A stretch of DNA of 38,917 nucleotides. Origin: an uncultured Bacteroides sp. Its GTDB lineage: Bacteria; Bacteroidota; Bacteroidia; Bacteroidales; Bacteroidaceae. The stretch is from positions 1-38,917 of the forward strand of contig CALUGY010000071.1 in the NCBI GenBank assembly GCA_944320295.1, given 5' to 3'. Below, piece by piece: positions 1-8,304 of this stretch. Every line of letters starts with the position of its first letter. The stretch's first letter is position 1. The position numbers and the translations under genes were made by a program. The notes below the pieces were generated by a model. It did no database searches and was not told the origin of the DNA. It saw only the letters and a program-made list of their open reading frames with translations.

Positions 1-20
1 CCTGCAGGATATCCTGCAGG
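1..20 (-). terminator. Perfect 20-bp palindrome, probable tRNA-operon terminator stem
   Basis: CCTGCAGGATATCCTGCAGG is a perfect palindrome. As RNA it can form an 8-bp GC-rich stem (CCUGCAGG with CCUGCAGG) closed by an AUAU loop. It lies 12 bp beyond the 3' end of the minus-strand tRNA-Glu gene, where a terminator of the three-tRNA unit is expected. The T-tract that would confirm termination would fall outside the window, so the call is tentative. Confidence 0.5.
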
Positions 21-32
21 GGCTTTGCTTAG

Positions 33-104
33 TAGTGGATACGAGAATCGAACTCGTATTACATGCGTGAGAGGCATGTGTCCTAACCGTTAGACGAATC
101 CACC
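33..104 (-). tRNA. tRNA-Glu (anticodon CTC)
   Basis: The minus strand folds as a cloverleaf. The 7-bp acceptor stem has a G-U first pair, the anticodon stem CATGC/GCATG encloses loop CTCTCAC with anticodon CTC, and the T loop is GTTCGATTC. The discriminator is A and no CCA is encoded. It is the last of three tRNA genes read from the promoter near 311-342. Confidence 0.96.
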
Positions 105-113
105 CTCACTTAG

Positions 114-186
114 TACACTCTCAGGGATTCGAACCCTGGACCCACTGATTAAGAGTCAGTTGCTCTACCAACTGAGCTAAGAGTGC
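114..186 (-). tRNA. tRNA-Lys (anticodon CTT)
   Basis: The minus-strand cloverleaf has acceptor GCACTCT/AGAGTGT, anticodon stem ACTGA/TCAGT with loop CTCTTAA (anticodon CTT), D-arm AGCTCAGTTGGTAGAGC and T loop GTTCGAATC. The discriminator is A and CCA is not encoded. It sits 9 bp from tRNA-Glu and 6 bp from tRNA-Ser, consistent with one transcript. Confidence 0.97.
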
Positions 187-192
187 ATTACG

Positions 193-280
193 CGGAAGCT
201 GGGGGATTCGAACCCCCGGTACGATAAATTCGTACGGCAGTTTAGCAAACTGCTGGTTTCAGCCACTCACCCAAACTTCC
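193..280 (-). tRNA. tRNA-Ser (anticodon GCT)
   Basis: This 88-nt minus-strand tRNA has the long variable arm typical of serine tRNAs. The acceptor is GGAAGTT/AGCTTCC, the anticodon stem GCAGT/ACTGC encloses loop TTGCTAA (anticodon GCT, reading AGC/AGU), and the T loop is GTTCGAATC. The discriminator is G. It is the promoter-proximal gene of the tRNA unit. Confidence 0.97.
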
Positions 281-310
281 TTAGCGGCCGGCATCTTTTT
301 CAAATGCGGT

Positions 311-342
311 GCAAAGGTAGGTAAAGTTTTGAATTCTGCAAA
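311..342 (-). promoter_or_regulatory. Promoter of the tRNA-Ser/Lys/Glu unit
   Basis: On the minus strand the sequence reads TTTG, then 19 bp, then TACCTTTGC. This is an essentially ideal match to the Bacteroidetes primary-sigma consensus (TTTG, 19-21 bp, TAnnTTTG). It lies about 31 bp upstream of tRNA-Ser. Confidence 0.85.
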
Positions 343-472
343 CCTTTCATATTACTTTTTTTCGAATTATTTGGACTGGCAGTTGTAAATGTCTTAATCA
401 CAACTGTTAGGACTTCAATACGTATGAGTACATTTTCTTTGAAGGGATGTTTCCTTTTCTTGATTTAAAAGC

Positions 473-481
473 TATCTTTGC
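473..481 (+). promoter_or_regulatory. Possible -7 box of the Crp/Fnr-type gene
   Basis: TATCTTTGC matches the Bacteroidetes -7 element. No convincing TTG element is found 19-21 bp upstream. It lies about 75 bp before the ATG at 555. Confidence 0.4.
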
Positions 482-554
482 AATGGATAAGAATTGGAAT
501 AGAAAGGCAAAGATGTGTATTTTGCTTTTTAATTGTATTTCACACGAATGAATT

Positions 555-1139
555 ATGGACGAACTGCTCAAAGAAACCGTGAAGATTGTTGTCGATGCAC
601 AATATCCTGAAATGTCCTATGACGGTAGGAAACAGATAGAAAATATCCTTATTCATAAAGAAGTGGAGAAAGGGGAAATCATGCTGCAAGCGGGTCAAAT
701 AGGCCATTCCTTGATATTTGTGGGTAAGGGAATGTTGCGTCAGTTCTATTATAAGAACGGGAAAGATGTGACAGAACATTTTTCATATGAAGGCTCTGTG
801 GTTATTTGCATAGAAAGTATCTTTAAACAGGAACCGACTAAGCTGATGATAGAGGCTTTGGAGCCGAGTATCGTTTACTTATTGCCCTATGAGCAATTGA
901 TGGATCTGACTAAAAAGTCATGGGAGGTGAATATGCTGTATCGCAAAATGTTGGAATATAGTCTTATATTGTCGCAAATAAAAGCTGATTCATGGCGTTT
1001 TGAGACAGCCAAGGAGCGTTATTTGAGGTTGATGGACAAACAGCCGGAAATTATAAAAAGAGCACCATTGTCTTGTATCGCTTCCTATTTGCTTATGACT
1101 CCGGAAACTTTAAGCCGGGTGCGTGCCGATATAGTATGA
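555..1139 (+). CDS. Crp/Fnr-family transcriptional regulator
   Basis: The 194-residue protein looks like a cyclic-nucleotide-binding-type regulator. Residues about 30-120 form the beta-roll sensor (KGEIMLQAGQIGHSL, then VGKGMLRQFYYKNGKDVTEHF). The C-terminal 50 residues carry a short helix-turn-helix ending in APLSCIASYLLMTPETLSRV. This resembles the many Bacteroidetes Crp-like proteins that have a CNBD and a compact HTH. It lacks the cysteine cluster of an oxygen-sensing Fnr, and no effector can be named from sequence. The length is normal for this subgroup and the protein ends directly after the recognition helix. GDP-fucose synthase follows in the same direction after about 70 bp, but co-regulation is not shown. 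Confidence 0.85.
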   Translation: MDELLKETVKIVVDAQYPEMSYDGRKQIENILIHKEVEKGEIMLQAGQIGHSLIFVGKGMLRQFYYKNGKDVTEHFSYEGSVVICIESIFKQEPTKLMIEALEPSIVYLLPYEQLMDLTKKSWEVNMLYRKMLEYSLILSQIKADSWRFETAKERYLRLMDKQPEIIKRAPLSCIASYLLMTPETLSRVRADIV

Positions 1140-1211
1140 AAGTGTAAGGAAAACATATAGCGGTATTTTGTAAACGTTGTTGTAGCGAAGTGTAAAAGAG
1201 ACGTGTTTGCT

Positions 1212-2297
1212 ATGTTAGATAAAAGTACAAAGATTTATGTAGCCGGGCATCGCGGATTAGTAGGCTCAGCTATTTGGAATAATTTGCTACACCGGGGATA
1301 TACCAATCTGATAGGGAAGAATCATCACGATTTGGATTTGTTGGATAGGGAAGCCGTGAAGAACTTTTTCGATAAAGAACATCCTGATGTAGTAGTTTTG
1401 GCAGCAGCCCATGTCGGAGGAATAATGGCCAATTTGCAGTATCGGGCGGATTTCATTTACCAGAATCTGCAGATACAGCAAAATGTGATAGGTGAGAGTT
1501 TTGAGCATGGGGTCAAGAAACTATTGTTTTTAGGCAGTACGTGTATCTATCCGCGTGAAGCTCCACAACCGATGAGGGAAGAATGCCTTCTTACGTCTTC
1601 TTTGGAATATACTAATGAGCCGTATGCCATAGCTAAGATTGCAGGGTTGAAAATGTGCGAAAGCTTTAATTTGCAATATGGTACAAATTACATAGCTGTA
1701 ATGCCTACCAATCTATATGGCCCCAACGATAATTTCCATTTGGAAAATAGTCATGTTTTGCCTGCCATGATAAGAAAGATCTACCTTGCCAAGTGCTTGC
1801 ATGAGGAGAACTGGGAAGGCATACGTAGAGATTTAAATTTACGTTCTGTTGGGAATGTTAATGGTGCGTCTTCAAAAGAAAGTATTGTGAAGGTCCTTGC
1901 ACAGTATGGTATTGTCTATGGCAAGGTGACTTTGTGGGGGACAGGAACTCCTTTGCGGGAATTCTTATGGAGTGAAGATATGGCTGATGCAAGTGTTTAT
2001 ATATTGCTAAATGTAGATTTTAAGGATACTTATAATTCAGATTCTAAAGAAGTACGGAATTGTCATATTAACGTAGGAACAGGAAAGGAACATAGTATTA
2101 AGGAAGTTGCTGAAAGAGTAGTACAGACTGTAGGCTTTGAGGGGCAACTATGTTGGGATACCTCGAAGCCAGACGGAACTCCACGCAAGTTGACTGATGT
2201 CAGCAAACTGCATCGTTTGGGGTGGCACCACAAGGTAGAAATAGATGAAGGAATTCATCGTTTGTATAAGTGGTATTTGCAAAGTGATCGTGCATAA
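1212..2297 (+). CDS. fcl: GDP-L-fucose synthase
   Basis: This NADPH-dependent epimerase-reductase converts GDP-4-keto-6-deoxy-D-mannose to GDP-L-fucose, the last step of de novo synthesis of the donor for fucosylated capsule and glycoproteins. It is an extended SDR protein with the nucleotide-binding loop GHRGLVG near the N terminus. The substrate-binding and catalytic segment is GSTCIYP followed by YAIAK, giving the Ser-Tyr-Lys set, and LREFLWSEDMADA is typical of the family. At about 361 residues it is longer than E. coli Fcl, with an insertion around residues 200-240. I chose ATG 1212 because the upstream GTG at 1203 lies too close to the purine-rich AGAGA. The usual partner gene gmd is not adjacent. 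The stop is 1 bp from the stop of the convergent HAD gene. Confidence 0.93.
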   Translation: MLDKSTKIYVAGHRGLVGSAIWNNLLHRGYTNLIGKNHHDLDLLDREAVKNFFDKEHPDVVVLAAAHVGGIMANLQYRADFIYQNLQIQQNVIGESFEHGVKKLLFLGSTCIYPREAPQPMREECLLTSSLEYTNEPYAIAKIAGLKMCESFNLQYGTNYIAVMPTNLYGPNDNFHLENSHVLPAMIRKIYLAKCLHEENWEGIRRDLNLRSVGNVNGASSKESIVKVLAQYGIVYGKVTLWGTGTPLREFLWSEDMADASVYILLNVDFKDTYNSDSKEVRNCHINVGTGKEHSIKEVAERVVQTVGFEGQLCWDTSKPDGTPRKLTDVSKLHRLGWHHKVEIDEGIHRLYKWYLQSDRA

Positions 2298-2298
2298 C

Positions 2299-2937
2299 TT
2301 ATGCAACTATTCCCTCAAGGCTTGGTGCAATTAATCGGTGGGGATAAGGGAGTAATTCGTCGATTGTGGTCATGCCGTGAAGTATGCCTGCAAAATCTAC
2401 GTGAGCGGCCTGTGCCGTTTGGGCGTCTACCACGCTGTCGCCGATATAAAGCACATCGGCTGGTGTGAGGTCAAGGTGATGTATGGCAAGTAGCAAACCC
2501 TCGGGGTGAGGTTTGGCATGTTGTACGTCCTCACCTCCGATGATTATGTTGAAAAATCCTTCGTCGAAATGTTGCCTTAACAATTCGTTGATGCGGAATC
2601 GGAATTTAGTAGAGATAATACCTAATCGTGCTCCGCATTCTTTGAGTGACTGTAATACATTGGATGTTTCGGGGTAAAGGAATGTATTGGCTGTCATGTG
2701 TATTTTTGCCTCTTCCACATATTCTTCTTTGAAAGCGGCGATTTGCTGTTCGTTTGTTATGCCGGTCAAGATGGAAAACGATTCTTCCAATGTTTTCCCA
2801 ATAGTACGTTTTATGTTGTACTCGCCCACTTGGTTGTATCCATGTCGTGAGAGTACGTTGCGGAAACAAGTGACTATGCCCCGAGATGAATCGACCAATG
2901 TATAGTCGAAATCGAATAGGTATGCTTTGTATGTCAT
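2299..2937 (-). CDS. HAD-family hydrolase, phosphoglycolate-phosphatase-like
   Basis: The 212-residue protein has the HAD motifs in order. Motif I is DFDYTLVD (residues 8-15; the first Asp is the nucleophile), motif II is the IISTKF region, motif III is the Lys in HAKPHPEG, and motif IV is GDSVVDAQ. A helical cap is inserted between motifs I and II, as in Gph and beta-phosphoglucomutase-type enzymes. A small phosphorylated metabolite is the likely substrate, but which one is not readable from sequence. Its ATG overlaps the stop of the ABC ATPase gene (ATGA), so the two are probably translationally coupled. It converges on fcl with a 1-bp gap and no visible terminator. Confidence 0.85.
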   Translation of the reverse strand: MTYKAYLFDFDYTLVDSSRGIVTCFRNVLSRHGYNQVGEYNIKRTIGKTLEESFSILTGITNEQQIAAFKEEYVEEAKIHMTANTFLYPETSNVLQSLKECGARLGIISTKFRFRINELLRQHFDEGFFNIIIGGEDVQHAKPHPEGLLLAIHHLDLTPADVLYIGDSVVDAQTAQAAHVDFAGILHGMTTIDELLPYPHRLIAPSLEGIVA

Positions 2938-3716
2938 GCTTGCGGAAGTTGTTCGTTTGGTGATGTCGGGGAAGTGGAGCCTTGTTCTTTTTTTATTTCT
3001 TCTTCTACACCGAGGTTAAAGTATTCTTCCAGTTCTTTTTCTGCTGAATTGTCCGTATTGCTGATGTCACGTAAGATTACACCGTGCTCTAGCAAGGCTA
3101 TGCGAGGGCATATGTCTACCGTATGGTTCAGGTTATGGCTTGATATGATGACTGTAGCCTGATGTTCTTCGTTGTATCGCTTCAGTAAATGTTTGATAAT
3201 GGCTTGCGAACTTGGATCAAGGAAATTGAATGGTTCGTCAAGTATGAGCAGACGCGGATAGTGCAACATGGCTGATATGATACCTATCTTTTGTTTATTT
3301 CCCATGGAATAGTTCCGTATGAACTTTTTCTGTCCCATTACTTCACCGTTCATGAATCGTTCGAAAGGAAGCAACCGTTCGTCCACCTCTTCTTTTTTCA
3401 ATCCGTACATTTTACCTATGAAGTAAAAGTATTCTTCTGGTGTAAGGTAATCTATAAGGAAACCGTCGTCTATGAATGCGCCGGTCGTATTTTTCCATTC
3501 TTCGCTACGACTTACGTCCACTCCGTCTATGGTGACGTTACCGTGGTCGGCTTTTAGCAAGTCGAGTATCAATCGGAAAAGTGTGGTCTTACCTGCTCCG
3601 TTGTTACCTACTAGTCCTAATAAGTCGCCTTGGGCAATGGTATAGCTATCTATGTTTATGGCTTTGTTTGAGCCGAAGCTTTTCTCCAGTTGGTTGATTT
3701 CTATCATGGTCGTCAT
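2934..3716 (-). CDS. ABC transporter ATP-binding protein
   Basis: The 260-residue nucleotide-binding subunit shows Walker A GNNGAGKTT (residues 37-45), a degenerate signature NYSMGNKQKIGI, Walker B LLILDEPFNFLDP and an H-loop IISSHNLNH. The layout is that of the single-domain ATPases paired with export-type permeases (ABC-2-like). The last ~40 residues are acidic and Ser/Pro-rich, probably a disordered tail. It follows the permease gene by 43 bp and overlaps the HAD gene by ATGA. The partner is therefore the DUF5687 membrane protein. The substrate is unknown. A second in-frame Met lies three codons downstream of the chosen start. Confidence 0.9.
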   Translation of the reverse strand: MTTMIEINQLEKSFGSNKAINIDSYTIAQGDLLGLVGNNGAGKTTLFRLILDLLKADHGNVTIDGVDVSRSEEWKNTTGAFIDDGFLIDYLTPEEYFYFIGKMYGLKKEEVDERLLPFERFMNGEVMGQKKFIRNYSMGNKQKIGIISAMLHYPRLLILDEPFNFLDPSSQAIIKHLLKRYNEEHQATVIISSHNLNHTVDICPRIALLEHGVILRDISNTDNSAEKELEEYFNLGVEEEIKKEQGSTSPTSPNEQLPQA

Positions 3717-3759
3717 TGTTTATACAAATATATCATGTGTTTCATAAACTTGTTTTGTC

Positions 3760-5253
3760 TCATCGTTGTCTGCTGTTGCGGAAGCCTTCCATGTTTTTGT
3801 ACCGGCGCTTCATAAATTGGCGGTATACCATCTTTAACCACCAGCGTGACGTAGCTATGAATCCTATGCCGATAACAATGAGCACCCAATATGCACCATC
3901 TTCGCCCAGCAAGAACCAGAATGGCATGTATAGCACATAAGGTAATGCAAAAACGGAAAAGGATATCAGGTTTTGTAGGCCCGTTCCCATATTTTGCCGG
4001 TTGGTGAGTTTTGCGTTGAGGCATACGGTCTGTGTATTATAGATGGAGGCCCAAAATAGTACGAAATACACGGGACCTGCCGTGGTACACAACCATGCCA
4101 AGTTTTGCAAGACATCTATCCGTCCAGTAACCATGGTAGGGATAGAGAGTAGGGCAGGCACGACTAGCAACAAGGTGTAAAGTACGTATTTGGCACATAG
4201 CAGGGAATAGATGGATTCTTTACGGCTCATCAGTCCGTCAATGTAGTTTCCTTCATATCCCATCAATGTGGACAGGCTGAGTAGTCCTACGATAATATAG
4301 TTGTAGAGGACAAAAAAACTGCGCAGCCCGCCTTGGTAAATGTCTGAAAAGCCTAAAATCACAGCGAAGATTACAATGATGCAGGCTACCGATATCATTG
4401 ATTTGCGGCACATTTTGTTGCGTAGTTGCATCTTCAGTTCCAGACGGAGGTATTCACCTATTTCACCATAGCGGTCCAAAAAACGGTATTCCGACAGATG
4501 CTTCACTTCTACTGTGGTGTCTTCCACTTTATTCAGTTCGTTGTAGATGAGCCGGCGTATCACGTTACGGTTGATGTTCCACATTAAAGCAATGGCAGTT
4601 AGCATGCCAAGGAATATCCATCCGTTTCCTGTGATGAAACCTTCGCCGAGGCTGACGAAAAAAGTGTATACCACTCCCCGGTCTTCGAGAAACAGGGCAG
4701 CAGCAAGTGCCCCATATATCATGAGGGGAAGTGCCACCCACCAGATACGCTCGCTTATGAGTGTGCGGCACAGCAGGAACCAATAATTGTTGAACAGGCA
4801 TAATAACCAAATGCCCGCACAATATGTCAGTATGCCACCTATGCCATAAAATTTGGTTACGGTAATGATGGCAAACGGCACGAACATGAACAGCCAGACC
4901 AAGTTGAACGTGGACAATCCTGAACGGATAAGTATGAAGTCTATCAGCCGGTTTCGTTTTACGGGAAGAAGCAGGTAGGGCTTCATCTCTTGTGTTGGTG
5001 TCTTCTGGAAAGGAAAACGTATCAAAAAGTCCAATACCAAGATAAACACCAAACCGGAGTTCATTACATGGTAAGGTTCGGTAGAACCGCCATCGAAACC
5101 GAAAGCGAACATCGTACCGAAAAAGATGAGATATCCGGCCCAAAATATGGACATGAAGTACATCCAAAACTTGCCGAAGCGGTTCTTTTCGTACATGGGA
5201 TTCCGTTTTTCGGCCAGTTTTCCGTGTTGATACAGTTCTAAGAATAAATTCAT
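3760..5253 (-). CDS. DUF5687-type membrane protein, ABC permease subunit
   Basis: This 497-residue integral membrane protein has about 12 hydrophobic segments, for example around residues 31-50, 65-82, 110-150 and 155-205. It matches the Bacteroidetes DUF5687 family as I recognise it (N-terminal MNLFLELYQHGKLAEKRNP, then a membrane pair and a MKPYLLLPVKRNRLIDF loop). These proteins accompany an ABC ATPase, as here, and are thought to form the transmembrane part of an exporter. A nested hairpin upstream separates the gene from the M16 peptidase gene. Nothing in the sequence shows the cargo. Confidence 0.8.
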   Translation of the reverse strand: MNLFLELYQHGKLAEKRNPMYEKNRFGKFWMYFMSIFWAGYLIFFGTMFAFGFDGGSTEPYHVMNSGLVFILVLDFLIRFPFQKTPTQEMKPYLLLPVKRNRLIDFILIRSGLSTFNLVWLFMFVPFAIITVTKFYGIGGILTYCAGIWLLCLFNNYWFLLCRTLISERIWWVALPLMIYGALAAALFLEDRGVVYTFFVSLGEGFITGNGWIFLGMLTAIALMWNINRNVIRRLIYNELNKVEDTTVEVKHLSEYRFLDRYGEIGEYLRLELKMQLRNKMCRKSMISVACIIVIFAVILGFSDIYQGGLRSFFVLYNYIIVGLLSLSTLMGYEGNYIDGLMSRKESIYSLLCAKYVLYTLLLVVPALLSIPTMVTGRIDVLQNLAWLCTTAGPVYFVLFWASIYNTQTVCLNAKLTNRQNMGTGLQNLISFSVFALPYVLYMPFWFLLGEDGAYWVLIVIGIGFIATSRWWLKMVYRQFMKRRYKNMEGFRNSRQR

Positions 5254-5268
5254 GATGAAAAGGGAAAA

Positions 5269-5318
5269 GCCTCTCTTCCGACCCCTCCCCCGTAGGGAGG
5301 GGAGGCTGGAAGAGAGGC
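5269..5318 (-). terminator. Nested hairpin terminator after the M16 peptidase gene
   Basis: The outer arms GCCTCTCTTCC (5269-5279) and GGAAGAGAGGC (5308-5318) are perfectly complementary. They enclose an inner stem CCCCTCCC/GGGAGGGG with a short CGTA-containing loop. On the minus strand the structure is followed by TTTT. It lies between the M16 stop and the permease start, so it should end the M16 transcript and insulate the ABC operon. Confidence 0.75.
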
Positions 5319-5373
5319 CGTTTGCTGTGTTACATTATATATGAGCTATACATAATACGACAGAGAGGGGACG

Positions 5374-8214
5374 TTATTCTTCCGGTACTGTCATCACTAC
5401 CGTTATCTTGTTGTTTTGTTTCAACAGATTGGCGGTAAATTGCTGCACGTCCTTGGCCGTGATACTATTTATCAAAGCCTCGTAGTCCTGGGTGTTGTCC
5501 ACGCCGGTTGAGAAGTATTCATGCAGGTTGTTCAGCCAGTAGCTGTTTTCTTTCTGATTGTCGTTATGTTTCTTCAGCATGTATTCCTTGATTTTCTGCA
5601 TTTTCTCCTCCGATGGTCCGTCGGTGGCCATCTTGTCCAGTTCGCGGTTCACGATTTCATTCAACCCTTGGAATTTTGCCGGGTCGGTCTGGTAAATGAT
5701 TTGCATCGCAAATGTCTCTTTCGGGAACTTGTGCATAACACCGTACGTGCTTACACCGTACGAGCCGCCTTCCTTTTCGCGGATTTCCTCGGTGTAAACC
5801 ATGTCGAGGGCTTGGCTCAGGTAACTCATCAGCACGTTGTTCTTCAGGTCATACTGGCACGTGCCGCTGATTACCATGGCCACCGTGGCCATCGGGGTTT
5901 GCTGCTCTTTGGCGAAGATGTTCTCTATGTTGCCCTTGGCGATGTCCATGTGGCGGTCTATCACCGTTTCCTTGCGTCCTGCCGAAGGCAGCGAGCCGAG
6001 GTATTGGGCAATGAGCGGCTTGGCTGTCTCTATGTCGATGTTGCCCACGAAGAAGAAGCTGAAGTCGCCCATGTCGGCAAAGCGGTCTTTATACAGTTCC
6101 AGTATGCGGTCGTAGTCCAGCTGATCCACCATCTCAGGCTTCAGGCTGAGGAAGCGGGGGCTTGCGCCGTACATCTCCTGTTGTATTGTGTCCAGAAGCG
6201 TGGAGATTGGGTTGGCTCCCCTGCTTTCCAGTTGTGCCTTCAGGCGGGTCTTGAGTGAATTAAAGGCTTCCATGTCCTTGCGCGGGGCGGTGGTGTAGAG
6301 GTAGGCCAGTTGCAGCATGGTCTCGAAGTCCTTGGGCGAGCAGTTTCCCTGCACGTATTCTTCCGTACCGTTCACGCCTGCGCTGACCGACACTTTCTTT
6401 CCAGCCAGCATCTTGGTGAGTTCCACGTTGCTGAAGCTTCCGGCTCCTCCGGCCTCAACCACACCGTTCAACACGCCGCTGGTAAAGCTCAGCTTGTCCT
6501 TGTCTTCAAACTGGCTGCTACCACCCACGCTGAAGCCTCTCATGCGGATTTCGTCCGCTTTGAAGTCGGTCTTCTTAAGATATACCTTGATGCCGTTGGA
6601 GAGAGTGAGTACTGTCGTCCCGTAGATACCGTTGGAGTCTTCGTTTACGATACTTCCACCTTTGGGTGCCTCCTTCATCAGCGGTTCGTTCGATACCTTG
6701 TCCACATAGGGTTGTACATCGAGGTCTTTCATGCCTTTCAGCGCGGCCAGCACTTCTTCTTTACTTGGAACGGTGACACCTTCCTTGTCGGGAGCAGCGA
6801 TGAATATCACTTGGTTGTTGTCTGTTATAAATTCTTTAATCACCAAGTTCACAGCTTCCACGGGAATACTAGGTGCCAGCTGGTTGTAGGTAGTATATTC
6901 GTACTCTATACCGGGGATAGGCTCCGCGTCGAGGAAGTTCGCAATGTACTCGTTCACATACTTGTCGTTCTTCGTCTTATCGCGCTCGTTATAGTTCGAT
7001 TCCAATTCCTGGAGCAGGTTGGCACGGGCGCGTGCATATTCCGATTCGGTGAAGCCATAGCGGCGCACGCGTTCCAGTTCCGTCAACAATACATTGAGGG
7101 CTTCTTTCAGACCTGTTTCCTTGGTGTAAGCTCCCACGTTGAACGCGTCTTTCGTCTTTGCCAGGAAGAAGTTGTTATATGTACTGTATGCCATGTTGAA
7201 GGGCGGGTTGGCTGACTGGGCCAGTTCGCTGAAGCGTTCGTTCAGCATCATGTTGGCGGCTGCCAGTACATAATCTTGCAGCAGGTAGGCCATGTTCCCT
7301 TTGATGCTGTCGGGTGTGGCGTCTTGCTTGAAGTAGATGTCCACAATGGGGGTATCCACTTCCTTGTCCTTGCCAATGTATATCAGCGGTTCGTCGTTGT
7401 CGGTCACCGGGTAGTAGATGCGTTCCGCGGGGTTGACCGGCTTGGGCACGTCGGCAAAGAGGGTCTTGATTTGCTGTTCGATGGCATCCACGTCGATGTC
7501 GCCCACGATGATGATGCCTTGCAGGTCGGGGCGGTACCACTTGGCGTAGTAGTCGCGTATGGCCTGGTAAGGGAAGTTGTTGATGACATCTATGCTGCCT
7601 ATGGGCATGCAGTCGGCATACTTGGAGTCGGGATACATCACGGGTTGGGCTTCGGTGTACAAGCGCATGATACCGCTGTTACGGCTGCGCCACTCTTCGC
7701 GGATGACACCGCGCTCCTTGTCAATCTCCTTGTCGGACAGCAGGATGGCATTGCTCCAGTCGTGCAGTATGAGCAGGCAGGAGTCTACCACGGCCTTGTC
7801 GTCGCTGGGCACGTTGCTTATTCGGTATACTGTCTGGTCCACCGATGTATAGGCATTCAGGTTCACGCCGAATTTTATGCCTTTGCTTTCGCACCATTGC
7901 ACGATGCCCAGGCCGCGTTCATTGCCGGGGAAGTTCTTCGTGCCGTTGAAGGCCATGTGCTCCAGGAAGTGTGCAAGGCCGCGTTGTTGCGGTTCTTCGA
8001 GGATGGAGCCTACCTTCTGCGCAATGTGGAACTCCACACGGTGTTCCGGCATGTCGTTGTGGCGTATGTAGTAAGTCAGCCCGTTGTCGAGTTTGCCGAT
8101 ACGCACGTTCGGGTCGACCGGGATGGGGGGCAGCTGCATTTGCGCAGCAGCCTGTTGGATTCCACAGCATAATATCAATGCTACAATCCAAAGGGTTCGT
8201 GTCAATTGTTTCAT
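5374..8214 (-). CDS. Secreted M16-family zinc metallopeptidase (pitrilysin/insulinase type)
   Basis: The 946-residue protein starts with a signal peptide (basic MKQLTR, hydrophobic core, AAAQ at about residue 25), placing it in the periplasm or outer envelope. The active-site motif HFLEH (residues 82-86, inverted zinc motif HxxEH) is followed by KERGVIREEW around 166-175, the segment that supplies the third zinc ligand. Four M16 domains fit the length. The second half lacks HxxEH, as expected for the substrate-clamping half, and keeps the R/Y-containing EEIREKEGGSYGVST segment. It degrades peptides, but the natural substrate is unknown. It lies about 90 bp downstream of kdsA on the same strand and ends at the nested hairpin terminator. 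Confidence 0.93.
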   Translation of the reverse strand: MKQLTRTLWIVALILCCGIQQAAAQMQLPPIPVDPNVRIGKLDNGLTYYIRHNDMPEHRVEFHIAQKVGSILEEPQQRGLAHFLEHMAFNGTKNFPGNERGLGIVQWCESKGIKFGVNLNAYTSVDQTVYRISNVPSDDKAVVDSCLLILHDWSNAILLSDKEIDKERGVIREEWRSRNSGIMRLYTEAQPVMYPDSKYADCMPIGSIDVINNFPYQAIRDYYAKWYRPDLQGIIIVGDIDVDAIEQQIKTLFADVPKPVNPAERIYYPVTDNDEPLIYIGKDKEVDTPIVDIYFKQDATPDSIKGNMAYLLQDYVLAAANMMLNERFSELAQSANPPFNMAYSTYNNFFLAKTKDAFNVGAYTKETGLKEALNVLLTELERVRRYGFTESEYARARANLLQELESNYNERDKTKNDKYVNEYIANFLDAEPIPGIEYEYTTYNQLAPSIPVEAVNLVIKEFITDNNQVIFIAAPDKEGVTVPSKEEVLAALKGMKDLDVQPYVDKVSNEPLMKEAPKGGSIVNEDSNGIYGTTVLTLSNGIKVYLKKTDFKADEIRMRGFSVGGSSQFEDKDKLSFTSGVLNGVVEAGGAGSFSNVELTKMLAGKKVSVSAGVNGTEEYVQGNCSPKDFETMLQLAYLYTTAPRKDMEAFNSLKTRLKAQLESRGANPISTLLDTIQQEMYGASPRFLSLKPEMVDQLDYDRILELYKDRFADMGDFSFFFVGNIDIETAKPLIAQYLGSLPSAGRKETVIDRHMDIAKGNIENIFAKEQQTPMATVAMVISGTCQYDLKNNVLMSYLSQALDMVYTEEIREKEGGSYGVSTYGVMHKFPKETFAMQIIYQTDPAKFQGLNEIVNRELDKMATDGPSEEKMQKIKEYMLKKHNDNQKENSYWLNNLHEYFSTGVDNTQDYEALINSITAKDVQQFTANLLKQNNKITVVMTVPEE

Positions 8215-8304
8215 CTTTATAGTTTCTGGTTTTTTTGTAATCTATCTGTCGGCGGGTGGGATGGAAAGTCACATCCGGACGTGTCTTTTTTGTAGGCGCG
8301 ATGC

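Larger units (their letters stand above)
281..554. other. Intergenic region between the tRNA unit and the Crp/Fnr gene
   Basis: This gap holds the tRNA promoter (311-342, minus) and a plus-strand TATCTTTGC box at 473-481 that could serve the regulator starting at 555. The rest is AT-rich with no recognisable gene or repeat. Confidence 0.6.

Noticed and set aside
1..20. First palindrome as part of a 22-bp array
   Set aside because: Only one element is visible, with an internal 12-bp spacing; a terminator stem after the tRNA unit explains it better. The window edge prevents a firm decision.
5521..7215. Long plus-strand frames opposite the M16 peptidase, and similar frames opposite ftsK, rho and the GNAT-nitrilase gene
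   Set aside because: They are antisense shadows of clearly recognised genes and show no protein-family motifs.
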